Positions 23,656 to 30,838 of a stretch of 59,912 bases of DNA are shown piece after piece. The DNA comes from BS750m-G77 sp043797735 (GTDB lineage: Bacteria; Omnitrophota; Gorgyraeia; Gygaellales; Profunditerraquicolaceae). A program made the position numbers and the translations under genes. Under the pieces are notes generated by a model. It was given only the letters and a program-made list of their open reading frames with translations, searched no databases and was not told the origin of the DNA. The stretch covers positions 1 to 59,912 of the forward strand of contig JAZDPH010000057.1 in NCBI GenBank assembly GCA_043797735.1, given 5' to 3'. Within the stretch, counting starts at the first letter, position 1; the number at the start of each line of letters is the position of its first letter.

Positions 23656-26043
23656 TCATCTCCATAGTTGCTTATACCTATAATACGCCTTACGCAAGTG
23701 CCGCAAAAACGGGCTTAATTTGCCGTCCCCCTGACTGCAGACTCCCAGCCACTCTTCATGCATATAACCATCGGGAAACGGGCCGGCCCACAATGCCTTT
23801 GTATCATGAGTAAAAGGCTCATAGGCCTTCCACCACTCGTCCAGCCATTCAAAAACAACCCCTCCTATGGAATTTCCCTCTCCGCCCTCAAATGCGCTGT
23901 TGCGCATAATGTCCTCCCAGGCGGCGGCAAGGTATTCTGCCTGTAGTTCCTCCGCCTCCTCAGGCGGCCTTCTTGCGCCATAGGCCGAACAGCCAAACTC
24001 GGTGATAAAGGCGGGCTTATCCGCCTGGCGCTTGAGCTGCCGCCAGAGATAACCAAACCCGTAATCTCCGCGGTAGGCATTAGCCCCGAATATATCTATG
24101 TCCGGGGTGCATCTGGCGAATTTATCAAGAAATAAAACGTCTCCGCTGCCAATAGCCACGGGATGCTCGGGGTCAATCTTTTTTATCTCTTTGGCCGCCT
24201 CGTTGGCAAATTTAAAAAATGCTTCCGGCTCCTTATCGGCATTGCAAGCATAGCCGTAAACATTTTCGTTGCCCAATAACCAGAATAACACGTAAGGTTC
24301 GTCTTTAAACTCCAGCACCATATCGGTTACCGACTGCATCATATTCTTCCTGTGCTCCTGGTTATTGTAGTCGGTCCCGGGATTCCACGGCGCCTCTGAG
24401 CCGAGGGCGTATTTACCCAGAAAATCCCCCAGGATTACCCTGATGCCGTATTTTTCATAAAGGTCCCGCAGGAGTTTCTTGTTGATTTTGAGCGGATGAT
24501 GGTAGAGCCTGATCGTATTTACCCCCATCTCTTTCATTAATTGAAAATCGCCTACTGCCGGCTCATTCTTATCCTGGCGGCCGTTGTTATTCTTGTCTAC
24601 AAAGGCGTCGTAGGGCCCGTCAACAAGGCCGTTGTTGTTAAAGTCCTCCTCCATCCAGTTGCCCAGCGTCTGCATATCCGGAGACTGCCCTACCTTTGTC
24701 GGGGCGTAGGTCGCGCCTTTTATTATATACGGCTTATTATCCACCAAAAGCTGCCAGTCCCCTGTTTCATATTGGACAAGGTGCACCCTCCCTTTTCCCA
24801 GGCGCCTCTTTATGCTTAAGGTATCCAAAGAGGGCTTGCTCTTAAATTTTTCCAGGAGCCTTTCTTTGAAGCCGGCCTTCTCAAACCTGCCCGGGTTAGT
24901 AATGACAATGTCATTGGAAACATCATTATCAAATCCGCCTACGATGCGGATATCCGCATCCACGAGCCTATGCCTTAACTGCGGATGTTGGCGCAATAAG
25001 AATTCTATTTTCATTATAGCCGCCTGGCCCACATACCAGGGCGTATGCCAGTAGGTCCAGCCGTAAGCGCCGGGAAAATGCACCACTATCGCATAATATG
25101 CCTTGAGCGCGTTTTTGATCAGGCCGGACTTTTCAAGAAGCAGCCCGGTGTAAAATAACTTTACCCCCGGCGGCTCAGGGGCAAGCACCCACTTCAAAAA
25201 GGCCGCCTCCAGGTCAGGCGAATGCACAAAGTCCCAATGCAGGCCGTTGAGCCTGCCGGCCTTTTTGGCCTTCTGATACTCCGGGTCAAACTTTAAGGAT
25301 GCGACAGTATCATTGGGGTATATCCCCTCCCCTAACGCCTGCATTAATCCCGCCTGGTCCTTGATTACATATTTATAGTCTTTTGTCCCTGCGTTTTTAA
25401 ACTCGCCGTATTTTTCGTAATTTACAAAATCCTCCCTGCCGCGGTCATGCAGGATTATCTTTGTCGGCAGGGAACTCACCGTTACTTCGTCTTCTATTGT
25501 TTCGTCCTCGGTGCCGGGACAGGGCGCAGGAAGCGGCTCCCCGGGATTTAGTTTTATTATGCTCTCCCGTGAGGCCTTGGCAATTGACCAGAACCAGCCG
25601 CGCGGGTCCCATGCCTGGCCAAAACAATATTTTAAAAGCACGCTCTTGAAGGCCTCAATGGACTCCCCGGCCTTTCCCTGCTGGCGGTAAGACTCCCCCT
25701 GTATAAAATATGCCGTGGCTACATCATTTAAGGCCGCGACGGCCTGGATATCCGGCCTGTTCTTGGGCAGGGTTTTAAGCGCGGCCTGCTGGGCGTCCGC
25801 CTCGCCCTTATAGAGGCTGATTAACTCCCGGGTATATTTAAAGGTATTCTCAACATCTTTTTTCCCGTGCGCCTCCCAGGCCTTGACGATTAAATCGCTT
25901 GAGGAAGGCTTGTCCTGAGCGAAAGTGAAAGGTGGAAGGTAAAAGGTGAAAGGGATAATAAAGAAAAACACAAACAATAGTGTCTCCTTCGTTAACTTTG
26001 ACCTTTGACCTTTGACCTTTGACCTTTGACCTGACATCATCAT
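23656..26043 (-). CDS. Exported glycoside hydrolase with N-terminal helical region and Ca-binding-like insert
   Basis: 795 residues. The signal peptide ends near FTFAQD. Residues about 45-420 form a helical, TPR-like part. From about 420 a sugar-hydrolase barrel follows: YETGDWQLLVDNKPYIIKGA, EMGVNTIRLYHHP, VLFWLLGNENVYG (acid/base Asn-Glu) and KPAFITEFGCSAYG (candidate nucleophile Glu). Between these, DFNNNGLVDG and DKNNNGRQDKNE look like EF-hand/dockerin-type calcium loops. The ATG overlaps the permease stop (ATGA). The DNA just after the start is a TTTGACC-type tandem repeat read as GQRSKVKGQRSK. Confidence 0.82.
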   Translation of the reverse strand: MMMSGQRSKVKGQRSKLTKETLLFVFFFIIPFTFYLPPFTFAQDKPSSSDLIVKAWEAHGKKDVENTFKYTRELISLYKGEADAQQAALKTLPKNRPDIQAVAALNDVATAYFIQGESYRQQGKAGESIEAFKSVLLKYCFGQAWDPRGWFWSIAKASRESIIKLNPGEPLPAPCPGTEDETIEDEVTVSSLPTKIILHDRGREDFVNYEKYGEFKNAGTKDYKYVIKDQAGLMQALGEGIYPNDTVASLKFDPEYQKAKKAGRLNGLHWDFVHSPDLEAAFLKWVLAPEPPGVKLFYTGLLLEKSGLIKNALKAYYAIVVHFPGAYGWTYWHTPWYVGQAAIMKIEFLLRQHPQLRHRLVDADIRIVGGFDNDVSNDIVITNPGRFEKAGFKERLLEKFKSKPSLDTLSIKRRLGKGRVHLVQYETGDWQLLVDNKPYIIKGATYAPTKVGQSPDMQTLGNWMEEDFNNNGLVDGPYDAFVDKNNNGRQDKNEPAVGDFQLMKEMGVNTIRLYHHPLKINKKLLRDLYEKYGIRVILGDFLGKYALGSEAPWNPGTDYNNQEHRKNMMQSVTDMVLEFKDEPYVLFWLLGNENVYGYACNADKEPEAFFKFANEAAKEIKKIDPEHPVAIGSGDVLFLDKFARCTPDIDIFGANAYRGDYGFGYLWRQLKRQADKPAFITEFGCSAYGARRPPEEAEELQAEYLAAAWEDIMRNSAFEGGEGNSIGGVVFEWLDEWWKAYEPFTHDTKALWAGPFPDGYMHEEWLGVCSQGDGKLSPFLRHLRKAYYRYKQLWR
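25921..26036. repeat. Tandem-word repeats coding the N-terminus and signal peptide of the large glycosidase
   Basis: TTTGACC is iterated about five times at 26000-26034, and related GTGAAAGGTGGAAGG words lie at 25921-25955. Both are translated: the first gives GQRSKVKGQRSK, the second the end of the signal peptide (FYLPPFTFAQD on the minus strand). Elsewhere in the window such words are confined to spacers. Confidence 0.6.
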
Positions 26044-26888
26044 CCTACAACGGCTCCTTGCGTGACTCCCTTAACGATATATTTCTGCAGAAAGATATAG
26101 GCTATTATAATAGGTAAGGCGGTTATAGTTAAGCCCGCCATTAAAAGCGGGTATTTGGTAATAAATTCCCCTCCAAAGGTGGTCAGCGCCACCTGCAAAG
26201 GCATAAGCGCGCGGCTGTCAAAGATAATTAATGCCAGCACATATTCATTCCAGACGTTGAGGGCATTAAAAACAACTACTACCGCCAGGACCGGCTTTGC
26301 CAAAGGCAGCGCCACATGCCACCAGATGCCGAACTTAGAACACCCGTCGATACGCGCGGCATCCTCCAGCTCCTTGGGCATTTTGTCAAAAAAGGTCTTC
26401 AGCAAAAAAATACTCGTGGAAAGCCCGACGTTTATCATCGCCAGTATATAACCTATAGGGGTATTCCTCAGATGCAATTTATTTAACAAGACATACAAGG
26501 CCACAAAACTCCCCGGGATGGGTATCATCATCGCCGCCATAAACATTATAAAAAGGATATTCCTGCCCGGAAAACGCAGGCGGCTGAAGGCATACGCCGC
26601 CATTGAAGCAACGATGACTATGCCGGCCACGACGCAGGTAGTATAAAGGACGCTGTTTAAAAAATACCGGCCAAAGCCCCCCTCCTGCCAGGCATGGTAA
26701 TAATTCTCAAAGTGAAACTCTTTCGGTATAAGCGACATATCCTTAAAGATGGTCTCCTGGGTCTTTAAGCTTGAGGAAACCATCCAGAGCAGGGGGAATA
26801 AACAGCTGACTGCTACCGTAAGCAGGAGAATATGAATGAGCACGTTTACGGTTATCTTTTTCGTCTTATAATAAGCCGTTGTCTTCAT
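26040..26888 (-). CDS. ABC sugar transporter permease (MalG type)
   Basis: 282 residues with six predicted membrane segments. The EAA loop, which docks the ATPase, is ELEDAARIDGCSKFGIWWHVALPLAKP. MalG/CUT1 features include FPLLWMVSSSLK near the start and a C-terminal segment YIFLQKYIVKGVTQGAVVG typical of CUT1 permeases. It imports oligosaccharides together with the MalF-type permease and binding protein. No ATPase gene is in the window, so a shared MsiK-type ATPase elsewhere is likely. It overlaps the glycosidase gene by four bases. Confidence 0.92.
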   Translation of the reverse strand: MKTTAYYKTKKITVNVLIHILLLTVAVSCLFPLLWMVSSSLKTQETIFKDMSLIPKEFHFENYYHAWQEGGFGRYFLNSVLYTTCVVAGIVIVASMAAYAFSRLRFPGRNILFIMFMAAMMIPIPGSFVALYVLLNKLHLRNTPIGYILAMINVGLSTSIFLLKTFFDKMPKELEDAARIDGCSKFGIWWHVALPLAKPVLAVVVVFNALNVWNEYVLALIIFDSRALMPLQVALTTFGGEFITKYPLLMAGLTITALPIIIAYIFLQKYIVKGVTQGAVVG

Positions 26889-26916
26889 AGTCGTATCGTC
26901 ATTAACCCTCTTTCCC

Positions 26917-27033
26917 CGTCATTGCGAGCGAAGCGAAGCAATCACGTTTTAGATTGCTTCGGGCTTACGCCCTCGCAACCTTCGGGATTGCTTTGTCGTC
27001 CCGACTTATCGTCGGGACTCCTCGCAATGACAA
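26917..27033. repeat. REP-like palindromic element, copy f
   Basis: GTCATTGCGAGCGAAGCGAAGC, GATTGCTTCGGGC, an extra hairpin GTCCCGACTTATCGTCGGGAC, then CTCGCAATGAC. It separates the two permease genes; the extra hairpin makes this copy longer than the others. Confidence 0.85.
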
Positions 27034-27041
27034 AGCATGCG

Positions 27042-27914
27042 TTAAGCCTGCCTTGCTTTTGAGAAACGGTATTGGACAAACGAAATAGCAATCAGTATAA
27101 CGCCGAAACTAATCCCCTGCGCGCAGGCATAGCCGAAACGCGATGAGCCGCGCATAGAGGCAAGTATACGTAAGACCGGAACCTGGGTATGATATGCCGG
27201 GCCCCCGCCGGTCATAGCAATGATCAGGACAAAGGCCTGCATCGTGCCCAAGACGGTAAGTATGGAAACCAAAACCGCAACCGGTATCATCAAAGGAATA
27301 GTAACGTTCTTAAACGACTGCCAGGCATTGGCTCCGTCAACGCGCGCGGCCTCATAGAGTTCGCGCGGAATGGTCTGCAGGCCCGCCAGAAATATCAGGA
27401 AACCCCAGCCAAACCCCTTCCAACAATGCACCGCTGCCACGACAGTCAATGCCGTCTTGGGGTCAGAGAGCCAGTTCCTGGCAAAATTCGCCAGGCCTAA
27501 CTGCGCCAGCCAGCCGTTAAGCAGGCCGTAATGGCCGTCTAAAATCCATTGCCAGACCAGGCCGACGACGACCTCGGATAGAATCGGCGGGATAAAGAAA
27601 ATTAACTTGTAGAAATTCTTCATCCGGATCTCCCGGTCGCAGGCCCAGGCCAGTAAAAAGGCAAGCGCGTTCTGAAAAATAAGGGCGATCAGGGTGATGT
27701 AGCCGGCATTGCCCATTGACTGCCACCAGATTCTATCGCTTAAAATCTCCTTGAAGTTACCCAGGCCGACAAAAATCCGCGTCGGCATTATGCCGTCCCA
27801 CTCAAACAACCCTAACTGAAAAACCCAGACAAAAGGTATAATATAAAATAAGCCGAAGATTATTACCGCCGGGGCAATCAACGCATAGTTTTCTAATGTG
27901 GATTTAATCTTCAT
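27042..27914 (-). CDS. ABC sugar transporter permease (MalF type)
   Basis: 290 residues with six membrane segments. The EAA loop is ELYEAARVDGANAWQSFKNVTIPLMIP. The N-terminal segment IFGLFYIIPFVWVFQLGLFEW and LVWQWILDGHYGLLN are typical of CUT1 permeases. It pairs with the MalG-type permease. The start ATG is embedded in the AATTACGATG word repeat bordering the four-helix-bundle gene, and no Shine-Dalgarno is visible, so the true translation start may have been altered by the insertion. Confidence 0.92.
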   Translation of the reverse strand: MKIKSTLENYALIAPAVIIFGLFYIIPFVWVFQLGLFEWDGIMPTRIFVGLGNFKEILSDRIWWQSMGNAGYITLIALIFQNALAFLLAWACDREIRMKNFYKLIFFIPPILSEVVVGLVWQWILDGHYGLLNGWLAQLGLANFARNWLSDPKTALTVVAAVHCWKGFGWGFLIFLAGLQTIPRELYEAARVDGANAWQSFKNVTIPLMIPVAVLVSILTVLGTMQAFVLIIAMTGGGPAYHTQVPVLRILASMRGSSRFGYACAQGISFGVILIAISFVQYRFSKARQA

Positions 27915-27952
27915 CGTAAATCGTAATTCGTAAATAGTAAATCGTAATTTAC
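27913..27952. repeat. Left inverted repeat flanking the four-helix-bundle gene
   Basis: Iterated CGTAAATCGTAATTCGTAAA-type words. A 21-base stretch is the exact reverse complement of part of the right flank at 28328-28364. It touches the start codon of the MalF-type permease. Confidence 0.75.
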
Positions 27953-28323
27953 TGCTGTTTCTCTATTGAACGAATCATGCCATTTATTATTTTCAATATT
28001 CTTTCTGTCTCAGGCAATAAATTACCGTGCTCTTCTTTTGTAATATACCCCATATCTTTGGACAGTATCAGACAATTCCTAACTTCGCTTACAGAACCTC
28101 TTGCGTTATAATAAAATCTAATTTTGTCCTTATAATGGTACCGGCTAAATCCTTCAGCGATGTTCGAAGTTATCGATAAAGCGGCACGCCGCAATTGACT
28201 AATTATTCCATATAACTCGTCTTTAGGAAACTTCTTGGTAATTTTATATATTGCCAGTACAAATTTATGCGCGGCCTGCCATGCCTCTAAATCTTCAAAT
28301 GTTTTTATCTTTTGCTCGAACAA
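27949..28323 (-). CDS. Four-helix-bundle protein (23S rRNA intervening-sequence S23 family)
   Basis: 124 residues, all helical. The family pattern is clear: FEDLEAWQAAHKFVLAIYKITKKFP, YGIISQLRRAALSITSNIAEGFSR, FYYNARGSVSEVRNCLILSKDMGYI. Such proteins occur in intervening sequences of 23S rRNA and as solitary genes; their function is uncertain and they form pentameric bundles. The start appears to be TTG. It interrupts the order binding protein - permease - permease and is bracketed by inverted word repeats, so it looks inserted. It is unlikely to be part of the transporter. Confidence 0.85.
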   Translation of the reverse strand: MFEQKIKTFEDLEAWQAAHKFVLAIYKITKKFPKDELYGIISQLRRAALSITSNIAEGFSRYHYKDKIRFYYNARGSVSEVRNCLILSKDMGYITKEEHGNLLPETERILKIINGMIRSIEKQQ

Positions 28324-28327
28324 ATTA

Positions 28328-28364
28328 TTAATTACGATTTACGAATTACGATTTACGAATTACG
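28328..28364. repeat. Right inverted repeat flanking the four-helix-bundle gene
   Basis: Iterated AATTACGATTTACG words in the orientation opposite to the left flank. The end of the binding-protein gene (KKQRNS) is coded partly within its edge. Confidence 0.75.
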
Positions 28365-29651
28365 TTGTTTTTTCGCCAACTCTCTCTCTTTTATCTTCTG
28401 CACTTCGGCCGCAACCTGCTCCGGGGTTTTTTCTCCGATAATAATAGACTGGATCCCTTTATCAAAGGCCTCTATGACCGGGGAAAATTCGGAAACCCCC
28501 CATACGTTCGGATGGGTGGCGTAATCCATCCCCCTGGCAAATTGCGATAATAGCGCCGGGATTTTATTCAGGCAGTTTTTGTTTGCCGGAAGGTTATTGG
28601 TGGTTTCGGCAAGATATGCCTGCTGGGGCGCCTCGGTAAGCCATCTTAAGAATTTTACCGCCTCGTCTTTATTGTTAGAGCGGGCGTTCACCATAAGCGA
28701 AGAGCCCGCGCCCCCCCAGATGGCCATCGGATGCTTATCCGAGGCCTTCGGCGGCAGGAAAGCCGCGTATTCAAGGCCGGGGCTCATCTCCTTGTAAACG
28801 TTTACGCACCATGAGCCGTTAAATGCGAATACCGCCCTGTCATTGGCAAAAAGCTGCTCTGCGGTTTTATTCACCATTGTTACCAGGCCGCTGGCCAGAA
28901 TCCCTGAATCCTGCATCTCTTTAAAGAGGGACAGAACCTTTATCCAGTCCGGGTCGGTGTAAGGGACTTCTCCTTTTATCGTGGCAAGGACCTTGTCTTT
29001 GCCCATAATATTAAAGGCGTAATTACTGGCGAAGCAGTCAATCATCCAAACCTCGCCCCATCCGGAGACAAGCCCCTGCATATTCGCTTCTTTTATTTTT
29101 TTGCCTATATCCAATAACTCCTGAAAACTCGCCGGCGGCCGGGCGGGGTTAAGGCCTAATTGCTGGAACAGGGCCTTATTATAAAGCATCTGGATAGTCA
29201 TTATGTCTAAGGGCGCGGCATAAACCCCGGGCTTGGCGCCGTAGCTGTTATCCTGCGCGAATTCATTTACTGCCAGCGCCTTCTCAAAGAACTCTTTTCT
29301 CCAGGCGCCGTTATTTTCATCCATATAGGGGGTAAGTTCAAGGATATGGCCGGCCTTGACGAATGAGGCAAAGTCCCTTTTTTCGCCCAGGAGGCCGAAA
29401 ATATCGGGAAGATTAGCTCCTTGTGCGGCGGCGCGCACCTTCTGGGAGTAGGCATCTGAAGGCGCGTAAAGCTCAAAATTCACCTTTATGCCGGTCTTCT
29501 CTTCATAGCGCTTTGCCAGCTCCTGAAATGCCGGCTCGCGATCAGTCATCCAGTGCCATACGGTTAAGTTCAGCTGGGAATTTTTTGGGCAAGGGCAGCA
29601 ACCAGCCGATAATAAAACAAGCAGCAAGAAAAATCTGAGCAGTTTAAACAT
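28353..29651 (-). CDS. ABC transporter sugar-binding lipoprotein (family 1)
   Basis: 432 residues. The lipoprotein signal peptide has lipobox SAGC near residue 17. The mature protein begins with the typical LTVWHWMTDREPAFQELAKRYEEKTGIKVNFE and continues with LPDIFGLLGEK, FNGSWCVNVYKEM and DEAVKFLRWLTEAPQQAYLAETTNNLPANK, as in CUT1 oligosaccharide-binding proteins. It is anchored at the outer face of the inner membrane and passes ligand to the two permeases. AGGAGAG precedes the ATG, and a strong promoter and palindrome lie upstream. It is the first gene of the operon. Confidence 0.93.
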   Translation of the reverse strand: MFKLLRFFLLLVLLSAGCCPCPKNSQLNLTVWHWMTDREPAFQELAKRYEEKTGIKVNFELYAPSDAYSQKVRAAAQGANLPDIFGLLGEKRDFASFVKAGHILELTPYMDENNGAWRKEFFEKALAVNEFAQDNSYGAKPGVYAAPLDIMTIQMLYNKALFQQLGLNPARPPASFQELLDIGKKIKEANMQGLVSGWGEVWMIDCFASNYAFNIMGKDKVLATIKGEVPYTDPDWIKVLSLFKEMQDSGILASGLVTMVNKTAEQLFANDRAVFAFNGSWCVNVYKEMSPGLEYAAFLPPKASDKHPMAIWGGAGSSLMVNARSNNKDEAVKFLRWLTEAPQQAYLAETTNNLPANKNCLNKIPALLSQFARGMDYATHPNVWGVSEFSPVIEAFDKGIQSIIIGEKTPEQVAAEVQKIKERELAKKQRNS

Positions 29652-29669
29652 AACTCTCCTGTCCTTTCA

Positions 29670-29687
29670 TTAATGCTAACGTATTAA
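29670..29687. promoter_or_regulatory. LacI-type operator candidate in the binding-protein leader
   Basis: TTAATGC-TAAC-GTATTAA, a near-perfect palindrome (6 of 7 bp per arm), lies between the promoter and the start of the binding-protein gene. The position fits repression by the LacI-family protein encoded at 15.3 kb. This is inferred; other copies were not found. Confidence 0.5.
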
Positions 29688-29721
29688 CGCTGCCGTAATG
29701 CCATCATACCCTTAAAATTAT

Positions 29722-29750
29722 ATTATACCATTTAAAAAGGACCAAATCAA
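29722..29750 (-). promoter_or_regulatory. Predicted sigma-70 promoter of the sugar-transport operon
   Basis: On the minus strand, TTGATT (29745-29750), a 17-base spacer and consensus TATAAT (29722-29727), about 70 bases before the binding-protein ATG. Confidence 0.75.
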
Positions 29751-29779
29751 CCCTTAGCCCCGCCACTGTTGCCCCGCCA

Positions 29780-29877
29780 CTGTCATTGCGAGGAGCGAGC
29801 GTAGCGAGCGACGAAGCAATCTAAAAGAAAGATTGCTTTCCCTTCCCCTTCGCTCAGGGTCAGTACCGCAATGACAA
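29780..29877. repeat. REP-like palindromic element, copy g
   Basis: GTCATTGCGAGGAGCGAGCG followed by ACGAAGCAATCT...AGATTGCTTTC and CGCAATGAC. It lies between the PilZ gene and the transport promoter, where it may serve as a transcript-end hairpin for the PilZ gene. Confidence 0.85.
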
Positions 29878-29918
29878 CAGAACATAAAGCCTAAATTTAA
29901 CATAACTTTAATAGCCGG

Positions 29919-30629
29919 TCAAGCGTTTTTCGCGTTGCCTACCCTTAAGACCCTTGATAACGCCATAAGGTTGGCTTTCTCTAAGTTTATCCCCACCCGG
30001 CAGTTATTTGCGTCCTTAAAACTTGACCAGGCCGCCTCTCCCCTTAGATAGAGGGGCTCGCCTTTATCAGCAATCTCCACCCACATCTCTAAAGAAGCGC
30101 CCGGTTTTACTGCCCCGGCCGTTACAAATCCTACCCCTTTTGCGCTGATATCCTCGGTAACTGCGCTCCCCTCCTTGTTCTCGCTAAGGTCAAGGTATTT
30201 CAAAGGCAACCCTGCCTTAAAACGTTCAAATATCCTGCGGTCCGGCGCCTCTTTGCCTTGCCTTGCCTCATCCTCCTTGTCCCACCACAGGCTGTCTAAT
30301 AAGTCGGGAAAATGGCTGCGGATGAACTTATATATAACCTCCTTGTCCTTGTCTTTTATCTTGCTGAAATAAAAACCATAGAGATTGTGGCCCCCGATTT
30401 TCCTATGCCAGGCCCTCCAAACCTCTACCCCCTCCAGAGAGCACTCCTTATCAAGAATGATATCCAATTTCACAAACACTGCCGCGGGCAATAGCGGCGC
30501 CAAAACAACTTTCAGGCCCTTAAAATTAATGTCGGCAATAACGCAATCAATAAAGGTAACCGCGTCATCAATCTTTACCTGCGCCCGCCAGCTTATCTTC
30601 CACCTTACATTCTCCCTGCGATTCTGCAT
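29919..30629 (-). CDS. Protein with two PilZ-type domains (c-di-GMP effector candidate)
   Basis: 236 residues. The C-terminal domain has RRIFERFKAGLPLKYLDL (the RxxxR switch) and TEDISAKGVGF (D/NxSxxG), the c-di-GMP-contact motifs. The N-terminal half begins with NRRENVRWKISWRAQV and has IADINFKGLKVV, a degenerate PilZ-like fold that probably cannot bind nucleotide. There is no membrane segment or enzyme domain. It likely couples c-di-GMP to motility or surface behaviour. It has its own promoter, a structured leader and AGGAGG (30639-30644). Confidence 0.82.
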   Translation of the reverse strand: MQNRRENVRWKISWRAQVKIDDAVTFIDCVIADINFKGLKVVLAPLLPAAVFVKLDIILDKECSLEGVEVWRAWHRKIGGHNLYGFYFSKIKDKDKEVIYKFIRSHFPDLLDSLWWDKEDEARQGKEAPDRRIFERFKAGLPLKYLDLSENKEGSAVTEDISAKGVGFVTAGAVKPGASLEMWVEIADKGEPLYLRGEAAWSSFKDANNCRVGINLEKANLMALSRVLRVGNAKNA

Positions 30630-30747
30630 TTTAATCCGCCTCCTTTTATTTTTTTAGGTAGGGTTTGGGAGGCAGCCGGCATAAGCCTGCCGCCTCCCAA
30701 ACCTTTAGCCACACTGCCGAAGCAGCTAAAGGATTAAAGATAATGAC
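30630..30747 (-). promoter_or_regulatory. Structured 5' leader of the PilZ gene
   Basis: The leader can form a first hairpin (CCTTTAGC...GCTAAAGG, with inner TGC-TTCG-GCA). It is followed immediately by a long one: a 12-bp perfect stem GGTTTGGGAGGC/GCCTCCCAAACC extended by about six more pairs to a TTAT loop. There is no U-run after it, so it does not look like a simple terminator. It matches no riboswitch I recognise. A cis-regulatory RNA is possible. Confidence 0.5.
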
Positions 30748-30753
30748 GGTATT

Positions 30754-30782
30754 ATTATAATGGTATAAGTGCATATACTCAA
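30754..30782 (-). promoter_or_regulatory. Predicted sigma-70 promoter of the PilZ gene
   Basis: On the minus strand, TTGAGT (30777-30782), a 17-base spacer and consensus TATAAT (30754-30759). Transcription would start near 30747, after the giant frame has ended at 30839. Confidence 0.75.
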
Positions 30783-30838
30783 CAACTTATCCTTATGCCG
30801 GCCATTACCGATAACCTCCTGCTGCCTCGGCAATCCTG

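Noticed and set aside
26000..26034. TTTGACC tandem repeats as an origin iteron or CRISPR.
   Set aside because: Only about five units, no DnaA boxes or replication gene, and inside the glycosidase reading frame.
30663..30704. Rho-independent terminator of the giant gene.
   Set aside because: The strong hairpin lacks a U-tract on either strand and lies downstream of the PilZ promoter, so it belongs to the PilZ leader.
30630..30747. c-di-GMP-I (GEMM) riboswitch.
   Set aside because: The characteristic GGCAAACC and CGCAAAGC segments are missing.
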